Assembly: GCA_910584185.1 (NCBI GenBank)
Contig: CAJTYC010000014.1
Span: 1 to 37,268, forward strand
Direction of reading: 5' to 3'
DNA from: an uncultured Muribaculaceae bacterium
GTDB taxonomy: Bacteria > Bacteroidota > Bacteroidia > Bacteroidales > Muribaculaceae
DNA: 37,268 bases
A program made the translations under genes and the position numbers. Of this stretch, positions 16,820 to 25,678 are shown in pieces. The notes beneath the pieces were generated by a model. The model searched no databases. It was not told the DNA's origin and saw nothing but the letters and a program-made list of their open reading frames with translations. Position 1 is the stretch's first letter. Every line of letters begins with the position of its first letter.

Positions 16820-17512
16820 ATGAAGATACTTATAATAGCAGCCATGAGCAAGGAACTCGAGTTGGTTCTGCATCAGATGGCCGATTACATAGAGATTAAG
16901 ACTCCTTTGCTTGATTATTACGAAGGTGTTGTAGGCGCTCACGACGTTGCCGCCTGCCAGTGCGGCATAGGCAAGGTCAATGCAGCCCTCAAAGCGCAAT
17001 TGCTTATAGACGAGCTGAATCCGGACTTGGTGATTAACTCCGGAGTGGCGGGTGGTTTGGATGTCTCGATGAGAATAGGAGATGTGCTCGTGGCTAATCG
17101 CATTTGCTATCACGATGTGTGGTGCGGTCCAGGCACCCAGATTGGTCAGGCCGATGGTTGCCCGCTTTATTTCAAACCTCGCGCCGAGGAACTCGCCATA
17201 ATGGAGCAGTTGGCCGCGCGCTCCGATTCCAAGATTAAGTTCGGTTTGCTTTGCAGCGGTGACAAGTTTATCAGCAAGCCTGAAGAGGTGAAGGAGATCA
17301 AGGGTAATTTTGCCGATGCCCTCGCATGCGACATGGAGTCGGCAGCCATTGCCCAAGCATGCTATAAGAGGGAAGTGCCCTTTATGGCTGTAAGGGTGAT
17401 GAGCGACATGCCGGGAGGCGGCGAAAACATATCGGAATATCAAAATTTCTGGTCCGAAGCTCCCCGAAAGACTTTCGAGGTGGTAAAGGACCTGATAAAC
17501 AAACTCCCTTAA
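16820..17512 (+). CDS. mtnN: 5'-methylthioadenosine/S-adenosylhomocysteine nucleosidase
   Basis: A 230-residue cytosolic enzyme that removes adenine from MTA and SAH, feeding methionine salvage and the activated methyl cycle. I use the ATG at 16820 (MKILIIAAMSKELELVL); an upstream in-frame TTG at 16802 adds six residues and is less likely. Motifs are the N-terminal AAMSKELE (catalytic-site Glu), CGIGKVNAA, INSGVAGGL, FGLLCSGDKFI, the ribose-binding CDMESAAIAQ and the catalytic Asp in VRVMSDMPGGG. Length is standard. It is divergent from the YciO-type gene and 114 nt upstream of mazG. Confidence 0.93.
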   Translation: MKILIIAAMSKELELVLHQMADYIEIKTPLLDYYEGVVGAHDVAACQCGIGKVNAALKAQLLIDELNPDLVINSGVAGGLDVSMRIGDVLVANRICYHDVWCGPGTQIGQADGCPLYFKPRAEELAIMEQLAARSDSKIKFGLLCSGDKFISKPEEVKEIKGNFADALACDMESAAIAQACYKREVPFMAVRVMSDMPGGGENISEYQNFWSEAPRKTFEVVKDLINKLP

Positions 17513-17538
17513 CCCAACACACACCGAAATAATCCATC

Positions 17539-17602
17539 AAGTCAAAATGCCAGTATGACAAAATGTCACCATGACAATATGTCACCACGACACTGACAAA
17601 GC
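17539..17602 (+). repeat. 16-bp-period array with internal dyads upstream of mazG
   Basis: Two near-identical units ATGACAAAATGTCACC (17555-17570) and ATGACAATATGTCACC (17571-17586), flanked by one degenerate unit on each side (17539-17554 and 17587-17602). Each core unit contains the inverted repeat TGACA-n4-TGTCA. It ends 24 nt before mazG. Confidence 0.7.
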
Positions 17603-17626
17603 CAAGCCGAAAAAAGAAAACTAATT

Positions 17627-18421
17627 ATGACAAAACATACAAAAGAAGAAAAACTAAAGGCATTCGGAGATTTCCTCGATGTGCTCGACAATCTCCGTGA
17701 GAAATGCCCATGGGACCGCAAGCAGACCAACGAGTCCTTGCGTCCCAACACCATAGAGGAGGTATACGAACTCTGTGATGCGCTCGTGCGAGAGGATAAT
17801 CCGAACATCTGCAAGGAACTCGGCGACGTATTGCTCCATGTGGCCTTTTACGCCAAGATTGGTGAGGAGAAGGATGAGTTCGATATCTATGATGTCTGCG
17901 ACAAACTCTCCAAAAAACTCATTTTCAGGCATCCCCATATTTATGGCGATGTTAAGGCTGACTCAGCCGACACCGTAATCCAGAATTGGGAGAAAATCAA
18001 ACAGCGCGAGAAGGATGGCAACAAGAGTGTACTTTCGGGAGTACCCGATGCGCTTCCCGCTCTGATTAAGGCCAACCGCATCCAGGAGAAGGCCCGTAAT
18101 GTCGGTTTCGACTGGGAAACTCCCGAACAGGTATGGGATAAGGTGAAGGAGGAGATTGCAGAGGTGGAGGCCGAAATTAAGGCCGACAATAAGAATGTGC
18201 GCAATATCGACGAGGAGTTTGGCGACCTGCTCTTCTCCGTAATCAATGCTGCAAGGCTCTATGGCGTAGACCCGGAGAATGCACTCGAACATACCAACCG
18301 CAAGTTCATCAAGCGCTTCAATCATGTAGAGGCTAAGGTGAAGGAGTCAGGCCGGTCGTTTGGCGATGTCTCTCTAGAGGAGATGGACCGCTATTGGAAT
18401 GAAGCCAAGAAGTTGCCTTAA
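17627..18421 (+). CDS. mazG: MazG nucleoside triphosphate pyrophosphohydrolase
   Basis: A 264-residue two-domain MazG of full length. The N-terminal domain starts LDNLREKCPWDRKQTNESLRPN and carries the metal site EEVYELCDAL...ELGDVLLHVAF. The C-terminal domain repeats this as VKEEIAEVEAEI...EEFGDLLFSVINAAR. The enzyme hydrolyses (d)NTPs to monophosphates and pyrophosphate and clears non-canonical nucleotides. The gene is preceded by the 16-bp dyad array (17539-17602), the most obvious candidate for an operator. It may be transcribed with the nucleosidase gene upstream. Confidence 0.95.
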   Translation: MTKHTKEEKLKAFGDFLDVLDNLREKCPWDRKQTNESLRPNTIEEVYELCDALVREDNPNICKELGDVLLHVAFYAKIGEEKDEFDIYDVCDKLSKKLIFRHPHIYGDVKADSADTVIQNWEKIKQREKDGNKSVLSGVPDALPALIKANRIQEKARNVGFDWETPEQVWDKVKEEIAEVEAEIKADNKNVRNIDEEFGDLLFSVINAARLYGVDPENALEHTNRKFIKRFNHVEAKVKESGRSFGDVSLEEMDRYWNEAKKLP

Positions 18422-18520
18422 AATCAGGTTACTTCGCCTGTCTGCATTTTATGAGGTGGGTTCTTAGCTTCTGCTCTCGTTCTGATAGCTATATTTTAAT
18501 ACATTGAAATTGAGGATAAA

Positions 18521-20410
18521 TTGATACTTTGCATCACCGAGAAACCAAGTGTGGGGCGCGACATAGCCCGCATTCTTGGCGCTACATCGCAACGCCCCGG
18601 ATATTATGAGGGCAATGGCTATTGTGTCACCTGGACTTTCGGCCACCTTTGTGAACTGAAGGAACCGGCTGACTATACTCCACTCTGGAAACCATGGGCT
18701 CTTTCTTACTTGCCCATGATTCCTCCCAAATTCGGCATACGCCTGAAGTCTGACCGCGGCATAGAGCAGCAGTTCAACACCATAAAGACCCTTGCCGAGC
18801 AATGCGATGAGATTATAAACTGCGGTGATGCCGGTCAAGAGGGTGAACTTATACAGCGATGGGTGCTTCAGAAGACCGGTGTGAAGAAACCGGTGAAGCG
18901 CCTATGGGTCAGCTCTCTTACCGATGAGGCGGTGATCGAGGGGTTCAAGCATCTCCGCGAAGAGGCTGACCTCCAGCCGCTCTATGTGGCCGGACTTTGC
19001 CGTGCCATAGGCGATTGGCTGCTCGGCATGAATGCTACACGTCTATATTCGCTAAAGTATGGCACTAAGCGCCAGGTGCTTTCAATAGGCAGGGTGCAGA
19101 CCCCGACTCTCGCGCTTGTGGTGAACCGTCAGAAGGAAATCACGGAGTTTGTGCCCAAGGACTCCTGGGAACTTCGCACGAAGTATCGCGATGTAGTGTT
19201 CACTGCCGATACCAAGGCTTTCGATACCGAAGATAAGGCCACACCTATATTGGAGCATCTTAAGGAGTTCCCTTTGGTAGTTAACGACATCTCCAAAAAG
19301 AAAGGCAAGGAGGCTCCGCCGCGCCTTTTCGACCTGACTTCACTTCAGGTGGAGTGCAATAAGAAGTTCAGCATGAGTGCCGACCTGACTTTGCGCTCCA
19401 TACAGTCGCTCTATGAGAAGAAGCTAACTACATACCCGCGTGTCGATACCACATATCTTACCGACGACATTTACCCTAAGTGTGCATCAATCCTTAATTG
19501 CCTGCGTCCGTATGCCTCGCTTGTCGGTAAACTCTCCGGCTCCAAGCTTAAAAAGAGCAAGAAGGTGTTCGACAATTCTAAGGTCACCGACCACCATGCC
19601 ATTATCCCGACGGGCGAGAAATTGCCCGACAACCTTTCGCTCGACGAGAAGCGAGTCTATCATACCATCGCGTTGAGATTCATATCAGTGTTCTATCCTG
19701 ACTGTGAGTTAGAGCAGACTGTCGTATCGGCCTCCGTCGATAAAACTAAATTCAAGGTCACGGGAAAGGTGATAACCAATCCCGGCTGGAAGGAGGTTTA
19801 CGCCAAGAGCGCCAAGACTACTGAAGATGGTACTCAGCAGAGTCAGGACAACGACACGTTGCCGAAGTTTGAAGTTGGCGAGCAGGGACCTCATACTCCA
19901 TTCCTCGCCAAGAAAACAACGCAACCCCCTAAATATTACACCGAGGGAACGTTGCTGAAAGCTATGGAGACTGCCGGCTCTACGGTCGAAGATGAGGATC
20001 TTCGAGAATCCTTGAAGGCAAACGGTATAGGCCGTCCCTCCACACGTGCCGGTATCATAGAGACTCTCTATAAGCGTGGCTATATTGTGCTTGAGCGTAA
20101 GTCAATCAAGGCCACTCAAGCCGGTATTGACTTGATTGCAACAATCAAGGAGGAACTTCTCAAAAGCGCCAAACTTACCGGCATATGGGAAGGAAGGCTC
20201 CGTCAGATTGAGCGCGGCGCTTACAGTGCCTCGGAGTTTATCGACCAGCTTAAGGCAATGATTACCGAAATCACAAGGGCTGTCATGACCGACCCCTCCA
20301 ACCGCCGGATAAATGCCGATGCGCAAAATGCCAACGCCAAGCAGCCGGATTCCTCGAAACAATCAAAAACTTCAAAATCGCCTAAAACCACTAAATCTCC
20401 CAAGAAATAA
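18521..20410 (+). CDS. topB: DNA topoisomerase III (type IA)
   Basis: A 629-residue type IA topoisomerase that relaxes or decatenates DNA. The conserved N-terminus ILCITEKPSVGRDIA requires a TTG start at 18521, preceded by GAGGATAAA as ribosome site. The TOPRIM motif reads NCGDAGQEGELIQRW, where many relatives have DADREGE. The active-site Tyr is in TTYPRVDTTYL (about residue 305). Further marks are QVLSIGRVQTPTLALVV, HHAIIPTGE and GIGRPSTRAGIIETL. Instead of C-terminal zinc fingers the protein ends in a Lys/Ser/Thr tail (SKQSKTSKSPKTTKSPKK), which may bind DNA nonspecifically. Its stop overlaps the next start by one base (TAATG). Confidence 0.94.
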   Translation: MILCITEKPSVGRDIARILGATSQRPGYYEGNGYCVTWTFGHLCELKEPADYTPLWKPWALSYLPMIPPKFGIRLKSDRGIEQQFNTIKTLAEQCDEIINCGDAGQEGELIQRWVLQKTGVKKPVKRLWVSSLTDEAVIEGFKHLREEADLQPLYVAGLCRAIGDWLLGMNATRLYSLKYGTKRQVLSIGRVQTPTLALVVNRQKEITEFVPKDSWELRTKYRDVVFTADTKAFDTEDKATPILEHLKEFPLVVNDISKKKGKEAPPRLFDLTSLQVECNKKFSMSADLTLRSIQSLYEKKLTTYPRVDTTYLTDDIYPKCASILNCLRPYASLVGKLSGSKLKKSKKVFDNSKVTDHHAIIPTGEKLPDNLSLDEKRVYHTIALRFISVFYPDCELEQTVVSASVDKTKFKVTGKVITNPGWKEVYAKSAKTTEDGTQQSQDNDTLPKFEVGEQGPHTPFLAKKTTQPPKYYTEGTLLKAMETAGSTVEDEDLRESLKANGIGRPSTRAGIIETLYKRGYIVLERKSIKATQAGIDLIATIKEELLKSAKLTGIWEGRLRQIERGAYSASEFIDQLKAMITEITRAVMTDPSNRRINADAQNANAKQPDSSKQSKTSKSPKTTKSPKK

Positions 20411-20640
20411 TGTCGCTGCAAGTTCAATATCTGATTATCTTCATAATACTCGGTGGGGTAGTAGCCTGGATTTTATATAAGCTGCTGCATAAGGGCAAGA
20501 AGGATGCCCCAAGTTGCATGGGCTGTTGCAATTCTTCTAATTGTAAGGTCAAGGATATTTATCGCAAGAAAAAATCCGGAAAGTCTCCTCAAGATTGCGA
20601 ATATTTCGACAGCCAATCTGACATCACTGACAGTAATTGA
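20410..20640 (+). CDS. FeoB-associated Cys-rich membrane protein
   Basis: A 76-residue protein with one N-terminal membrane helix (YLIIFIILGGVVAWILYKLL), a basic stretch, then a cytoplasmic Cys cluster CMGCCNSSNC and a further Cys near residue 63. This layout matches the small FeoB-associated Cys-rich proteins, usually found by ferrous-iron transporters. No feoA or feoB is in this window. It is translationally coupled to topB (one-base overlap). The link to iron is by family only. Confidence 0.75.
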   Translation: MSLQVQYLIIFIILGGVVAWILYKLLHKGKKDAPSCMGCCNSSNCKVKDIYRKKKSGKSPQDCEYFDSQSDITDSN

Positions 20641-20695
20641 AAACCGTCAGATTGAAAATTATCATAAAGTGGCATACTAACTGAATATTTTTCGC

Positions 20696-20703
20696 TATAT
20701 TTG
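20696..20703 (+). promoter_or_regulatory. -7 element for the DHH phosphoesterase gene
   Basis: TATATTTG is an exact TAnnTTTG match 14 nt before the ATG at 20718. The -33 box is not convincing. If used, the leader would be only about 9 nt. Confidence 0.45.
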
Positions 20704-20717
20704 CAACTTAATTATAA

Positions 20718-21773
20718 ATGATGAAAAATATATTTGATAGTGATGATATAAAGGAATTCCGGAAGCTGCTGGATTCGAGCGAGAGGATTGTTCTCACGTG
20801 CCACATGCGTCCGGATGGTGATGCCGTAGGCAGCACTCTCGGCCTGTATCATCTCCTTAAGTCTTTTGGCAAGGAGGTCAATGTGGTTATCCCTGACCGC
20901 GTGCCAAGGTCTCTGACTTTCCTACCCGGCGTCAAGGATATTGCCGTGTTTACGCAATATGACCCTTATTGCTCACGCCTGGTTGATGAAGCCCAGCTCA
21001 TCATCATGTGCGATTTCAACACTGCCAAGCGGCAGGGCGACCTCGCACCGGTTATCCAAAATGCGAAGTGCGCCAAGGTGCTCATCGACCATCACCGTGA
21101 GCCGGATATCCCTTGTGACGTCACTTTCTCTTTCCCCGAATCTTCTTCGACTTGCGAACTAGTGTTCCGCCTTATCGCCGCTTGCGGTTTCTACAATGAC
21201 CTTGACCGCGACGGCGCAATGGCAATTCTGACCGGCCTTATCACCGATACCCAGAATTTCACTGTGAATTGTGGCGATCCTGAGGTCTACGAAATTATGA
21301 TGCGTCTCCTCGAAAAGGGTGCTGATAAGAAGACTATCGTAGATGAGGCCATTAAGTCTACATCTTACGATGCTTTGATGCTCAATAGTTTCGCTCTGCT
21401 CGAGCGCACCCGCATTTTCCCGAAGTCGCGCTGCGCACTGGTGGTGCTGTCTAAAGAGGACTTGAAAAAGTTCAATTATCAGAAGGGTGATACCGAGGGA
21501 CTTGTCAATATGCCGCTCAATATACGTGGCATTGTTTACTCGGTGTTCATGCGCGAGGATGCAGATTGCATCAAGGTCTCCACCAGGAGTAAGTTCGATT
21601 TCCCGGTGTGCAATGTCTGCAAGGACCTCTTCAATGGCGGCGGTCATCTTATGGCAGCCGGCGGTGAGTTCTATGGCTCTTTGCAGGAGTGTGTGGATTT
21701 GTTTGTCGAGCATATGTCTGACTATGTCAGATTTTTGCCCGACAAGTTAGACAAACTTGAATATAAATCTTGA
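20718..21773 (+). CDS. DHH/DHHA1 phosphoesterase, NrnA-like (oligoribonuclease / pAp phosphatase)
   Basis: A 351-residue metal-dependent phosphoesterase of the NrnA type, which degrades short RNA oligonucleotides and dephosphorylates pAp. DHH-domain motifs are CHMRPDGDAVGSTLG (about residues 30-44), CDFNTAKR, the signature VLIDHHREPD and TGLITDTQNFT. The DHHA1 domain ends with the GGGH motif NGGGHLMAAGGEF. Length is normal. Two adjacent ATGs (20718, 20721) could serve as start. It begins a rightward run with the DUF4827-like gene 22 nt downstream. Confidence 0.9.
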   Translation: MMKNIFDSDDIKEFRKLLDSSERIVLTCHMRPDGDAVGSTLGLYHLLKSFGKEVNVVIPDRVPRSLTFLPGVKDIAVFTQYDPYCSRLVDEAQLIIMCDFNTAKRQGDLAPVIQNAKCAKVLIDHHREPDIPCDVTFSFPESSSTCELVFRLIAACGFYNDLDRDGAMAILTGLITDTQNFTVNCGDPEVYEIMMRLLEKGADKKTIVDEAIKSTSYDALMLNSFALLERTRIFPKSRCALVVLSKEDLKKFNYQKGDTEGLVNMPLNIRGIVYSVFMREDADCIKVSTRSKFDFPVCNVCKDLFNGGGHLMAAGGEFYGSLQECVDLFVEHMSDYVRFLPDKLDKLEYKS

Positions 21774-21795
21774 TTTCAAAAGTCTCTTTTATCAT

Positions 21796-22377
21796 ATGAA
21801 ATTTAGCAGACTGTTACCAATTCTCGGTTTCATTATCTTCTCTTCGATGCTCGTGTCGTGTGAGGATGGCAAGAGTTATTCCGACCTTCTCGATGAGGAG
21901 GAAAATTCCATAAACTGGTATCTGAGCCAGCAGAAAGTTGAGGGCAACATACCTGTTGACTCTAATTTTATCACAGGGCCGGATGCTCCATTTTATCGTA
22001 TGAACAGCGAAGGCACGGTGTATATGCGCGTCATAGAGCGTGGCGACATGAATAATCGCCCTGCAATAGGCCAGACGGTTTATCTGCGCTTCATGCGTTA
22101 TGACATTAAGACGATGTGGGAGGGCAACGATAGTGCCGGTGTCGGAAATGCCGAAAATATGGGTCTCGGCAACGGCAGCCTGAGTCTCGTATATGGCAAC
22201 AATGTGCTCACCACCACCACCCAATATGGTGAGGGCATACAGGTGCCTCTCGAGTTTCTGGGCTATAATTGTGAGGTGGACCTCATAGTAAGCTCCACTC
22301 TCGGATTTACAAGCGAAATCAGCGACTGTATCCCTTACCTCTATAAAAATTTGAAATTCTTTAAAGCAGAATATTGA
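21796..22377 (+). CDS. DUF4827-like lipoprotein
   Basis: A 193-residue predicted lipoprotein. I start at 21796 (MKFSRLLPILGFIIFSS), which puts a lipobox LVSC with the acylated Cys at residue 22; the open frame extends 13 residues upstream without reason. The mature part begins SYSDLLDEEENSINWYL and has a beta-rich body (YMRVIERGD, GQTVYLRFMRYD, VPLEFLGYNCEVDLIV) reminiscent of FKBP-like folds, consistent with Bacteroidales DUF4827 proteins. Function unknown; a peptidyl-prolyl isomerase-like or periplasmic folding role is only a guess. One base separates it from glmM. Confidence 0.7.
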   Translation: MKFSRLLPILGFIIFSSMLVSCEDGKSYSDLLDEEENSINWYLSQQKVEGNIPVDSNFITGPDAPFYRMNSEGTVYMRVIERGDMNNRPAIGQTVYLRFMRYDIKTMWEGNDSAGVGNAENMGLGNGSLSLVYGNNVLTTTTQYGEGIQVPLEFLGYNCEVDLIVSSTLGFTSEISDCIPYLYKNLKFFKAEY

Positions 22378-22378
22378 T

Positions 22379-23758
22379 ATGTCTTTGATAAAATCAATCT
22401 CCGGAATACGAGGCACCATCGGCGGTGCACAGGGCGAAGGCCTTAGCGGTGTGGATATCGTGAAATTTACTGCAGCCTACGCTGCCTTTATACGCAAGTC
22501 GTATAAGGGTAACAGCAATGTGATTGTAGTGGGCCGCGACGCAAGAATATCTGGCGAGATGGTTTCTTACCTCGTGGTCGGAACTCTTATGTCTATGGGT
22601 TTTGACGTGGTGAATATTGGCATGGCTTCCACTCCCACCACCGAACTCGCCGTCACTGCCGAGCATGCGTGTGGCGGCATCATTATAACGGCAAGCCACA
22701 ATCCTATTCAATGGAATGCTCTGAAGCTCCTCAACAGCAATGGAGAGTTCCTTACCGACAAGGAGGGCAAGGAGGTTATACGCATGGCCGATCAGGATGA
22801 TTATTCTTTTGCCGATGTCTTCGCTCTTGGCAAGGAATATCACAATGATGCTTATATACTCCACCATATTGCTGAAGTCAAGGCTTTGCGCCTTGTTGAT
22901 GTCGAGGCTATCCGCAGCAAGAAGTTCAAGGTGGTTGTCGATGCCGTCAATTCAATCGGTGGCGTCATAATCCCTCAGCTTCTCCGTGCGTTGGGCGTGG
23001 ATGATATTGTCGAACTCAATTGCGAGGCTACCGGAAAGTTCGCACATACCCCCGAACCGATCCCAGAGAATCTTACCCAGATTGCCGAGGTGATGCGCAC
23101 CGCAGGTGCCGATGTCGGCTTTGTTGTAGATCCCGACGTTGACCGTCTCGCTATCGTAATGGAAAACGGGGAGATGTTTGTGGAGGAAAACTCGCTCGTG
23201 GCCATTGCCGACTATGTGCTTAGTCATACTCCCGGGGCTACCGTCTCCAATTTGAGCTCGTCGCGAGGTTTGCGCGATGTCACCCGTAAGCATGGATGCG
23301 ATTATACAGCAGCTGCAGTGGGCGAGGTCAACGTTGTCACCAAGATGAAGGAGACAAATGCTATCATCGGTGGCGAAGGCAATGGTGGAATTATCTACCC
23401 CGAACTCCATTATGGCCGCGATGCACTCGTGGGTGTGGCACTGTTCCTCACACTCATGGCTAAGTCGGGCAAGAAGGTGTCGGAAATCAAAAGTGCCCTT
23501 CCGCAATATGCGATTGCCAAGAATAAGATTGAGCTTACACCCGATATCGATATCGATGCTCTGCTCGAGAAGGTGAAGGAAAGATTCGCCAATGAGGAGA
23601 TTACCGACATTGATGGCGTGAAGATTGATTTCCCTGACTCTTGGGTGCATCTGCGCAAGTCTAACACTGAGCCAATCATCAGAATCTACAGTGAGGCTGA
23701 GACTCTCGCCAAGACCGATGCCTTGGCTCAAAGCATCATGCAGATTATAAAAGAATAA
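22379..23758 (+). CDS. glmM: phosphoglucosamine mutase
   Basis: A 459-residue alpha-D-phosphohexomutase. It converts glucosamine-6-phosphate to glucosamine-1-phosphate for UDP-GlcNAc. Motifs are SGIRGTIGG at the N-terminus, the phosphoserine loop IITASHNPIQWNALKLL (Ser106), the metal loop VDPDVDRLAIV (about residue 250), the sugar-binding EGNGGIIYPELHYGRD and the phosphate-binding RKSNTEPIIRIYSEA. The asymmetric family (PGM/PMM) cannot be excluded by motif alone, but the sequence resembles the Bacteroidales GlmM type. It lies one base after the lipoprotein gene and four bases before sppA. Confidence 0.88.
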   Translation: MSLIKSISGIRGTIGGAQGEGLSGVDIVKFTAAYAAFIRKSYKGNSNVIVVGRDARISGEMVSYLVVGTLMSMGFDVVNIGMASTPTTELAVTAEHACGGIIITASHNPIQWNALKLLNSNGEFLTDKEGKEVIRMADQDDYSFADVFALGKEYHNDAYILHHIAEVKALRLVDVEAIRSKKFKVVVDAVNSIGGVIIPQLLRALGVDDIVELNCEATGKFAHTPEPIPENLTQIAEVMRTAGADVGFVVDPDVDRLAIVMENGEMFVEENSLVAIADYVLSHTPGATVSNLSSSRGLRDVTRKHGCDYTAAAVGEVNVVTKMKETNAIIGGEGNGGIIYPELHYGRDALVGVALFLTLMAKSGKKVSEIKSALPQYAIAKNKIELTPDIDIDALLEKVKERFANEEITDIDGVKIDFPDSWVHLRKSNTEPIIRIYSEAETLAKTDALAQSIMQIIKE

Positions 23759-23762
23759 GAGA

Positions 23763-25562
23763 ATGCTAAAACGCTTTTTACTGAATATACTCTCCTCGTT
23801 TGTCGGCACTTGCATCGCAGTCGGCTTGATTCTGTTCTCGATGTTCTTGCTCTTTGTCGGCATTGCCGGAAGCATCTCCATGTCGAGTATGCAATCGGCC
23901 GAGTCGGTCAAGTCAAGGAGTATCCTCGAGATTAAGCTCGACGGTGAGATTGTGGAGCGCGAGTCTTCCATGGAACCGAGCCTTATGTCGGTGATTCAAG
24001 GTGACATTAATGCCCCGCAGACTCTCGACGTAATAGTGGAGTCGATAAGGGAGGCTGCCGACAATGACAACATTGTGGCCATATATTTGAAATGTGGTTA
24101 TCCTGCAGCCGGAGGTGCCACTCTCGACGCAATACGTCACGCATTGCTCGATTTCAAAAAGGAAACCGGCGGCAAGAAGAAAATAATTGCTTATGGCGAC
24201 CAGCTCACCCAAGGTGCATATTTCGTGGCCTCGGTAGCCGATGAAATTCACCTTAACCCCGCCGGCGAATTGTCGCTCTCCGGGCTTTCTGCTACCAATC
24301 CCTATTTCAAGGGGCTGCTCGACAAACTCGGTGTCCAATTCCAGGTAGTTAAGGTGGGCACGTTCAAGTCGGCCGTGGAGCCATATATCCTCAATGAAAT
24401 GAGTGCACCGGCCAAGGCCCAGCTCGACACGTTGCTGGGCGTGAACTGGTCTTACATCCGCGAGGCAATTGCAGATTCACGCAAGGGTGTGTCGGCTCAG
24501 GCCATCGATTCGTTTATCAATAGGGACTATGTGGCTTTCGAGAAGGCCAATTTCGCTCTCGAACATCGTCTCGTGGATTCTCTCACTTATGGCCGAAACA
24601 TCAAGCGGAGACTCGCGTCTCTGTCGGGCAGGGAGATAGATAAACTTAATATCATAAAGCCCTCTACTCTCGTAAGCCAGACACCTTGGTCAGACTCTTA
24701 TTCAGCCAAAAATCAGATTGCCGTGCTCTTTGCATGTGGTGAGATTGCCGACGGCAATTCCAATCAGATTAATTATGAAGACCTTGTGCCTGTCATAGTG
24801 GAGCTTGCCGACAATGATAATGTCAAGGGTCTTGTACTCCGCGTCAATTCGCCCGGCGGCAGCGTGTTCGGAAGCGACCAGATAGGGGAGGCCCTCGATT
24901 ATTTCAAGTCTAAGGGTAAGACTCTGACAGTTTCTATGGGAGATTATGCAGCTTCGGGTGGCTACTGGATTTCATGTAACGCCGACAAGATCTTTGCCGA
25001 ACCGCTCACTATAACCGGCTCTATCGGTATATTTGGGTTGCTGCCTAATTTCAAGGGCACGCTCGACAAACTCGGTGTCAACATGGAGACGGTGAGTACA
25101 AATCCGCAAGGTATTGTGATGACGGGCTTCAAGCCTCTCGATGAGCAGCAGCTCGCTGTGATGCAGAAGTTTGTGGACCGTGGCTACGACGAATTTACCT
25201 CTCGTGTGGCAAAGGGCCGCAAGATGAGCAAGCAGCGTGTGCTCGCCATTGCTGAAGGTCGCGTGTGGGCAGCTTCGTCAGCTTTGAAAATCGGACTCGT
25301 TGACTCTTTGGCTTATCTTCAGGATGCCATAGATTGGACTGCGTCGCAAGCCAAGGTGAGCGACAATTACAATGTAGTCTCGTATCCTAAAGTCGTACCT
25401 AACTTCTGGAGTCTGATGCGCTCCGGCACAATCACAATGGCCGAACTCAAGAGCGCATTGAATCAGGATAAGGAAGCTGCACTGCGCAAGTATCTGCTTC
25501 AGCGAATCGTCTCGCGCCATAAGGTGCAGGCGCGTATGCCTGAGTTTAAGGTTAATCTCTGA
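23763..25562 (+). CDS. sppA: signal peptide peptidase SppA, 67K type (protease IV)
   Basis: A 599-residue membrane-anchored protease that degrades released signal peptides. One N-terminal membrane helix (about residues 8-40) is followed by two S49 domains. The catalytic Lys is in KVGTFKSAVEPYI (Lys202) and the Ser in GDYAASGGYWIS (Ser398), the same split arrangement as E. coli SppA. The segment RVNSPGGSVFGSDQI precedes the Ser. Length is typical of the long form. It starts four bases after glmM, so they are co-transcribed. Confidence 0.95.
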   Translation: MLKRFLLNILSSFVGTCIAVGLILFSMFLLFVGIAGSISMSSMQSAESVKSRSILEIKLDGEIVERESSMEPSLMSVIQGDINAPQTLDVIVESIREAADNDNIVAIYLKCGYPAAGGATLDAIRHALLDFKKETGGKKKIIAYGDQLTQGAYFVASVADEIHLNPAGELSLSGLSATNPYFKGLLDKLGVQFQVVKVGTFKSAVEPYILNEMSAPAKAQLDTLLGVNWSYIREAIADSRKGVSAQAIDSFINRDYVAFEKANFALEHRLVDSLTYGRNIKRRLASLSGREIDKLNIIKPSTLVSQTPWSDSYSAKNQIAVLFACGEIADGNSNQINYEDLVPVIVELADNDNVKGLVLRVNSPGGSVFGSDQIGEALDYFKSKGKTLTVSMGDYAASGGYWISCNADKIFAEPLTITGSIGIFGLLPNFKGTLDKLGVNMETVSTNPQGIVMTGFKPLDEQQLAVMQKFVDRGYDEFTSRVAKGRKMSKQRVLAIAEGRVWAASSALKIGLVDSLAYLQDAIDWTASQAKVSDNYNVVSYPKVVPNFWSLMRSGTITMAELKSALNQDKEAALRKYLLQRIVSRHKVQARMPEFKVNL

Positions 25563-25678
25563 TAGTCAGGTGTCAGCTAAGTCGTTGGATAAATCCGGCA
25601 AAAGAAGATAAAACTGAAAGGAGTTGGGAATCTGAAAAGAAATCGTGCTATGTGAAACCAAAGTTAATTGCTTTGACC

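Noticed and set aside
16717..16851. 45-residue N-terminal extension of the YciO-type protein
   Set aside because: The family begins at MRTIKIW; the extension lies in the AT-rich divergent promoter region.
17539..17602. CRISPR-like repeat array
   Set aside because: The period is 16 bp with no spacers, and units have internal dyads; no cas genes are nearby.
22952..23971. 339-residue leftward frame opposite glmM and the start of sppA
   Set aside because: It spans two well-supported genes on the other strand and has no recognisable domain.
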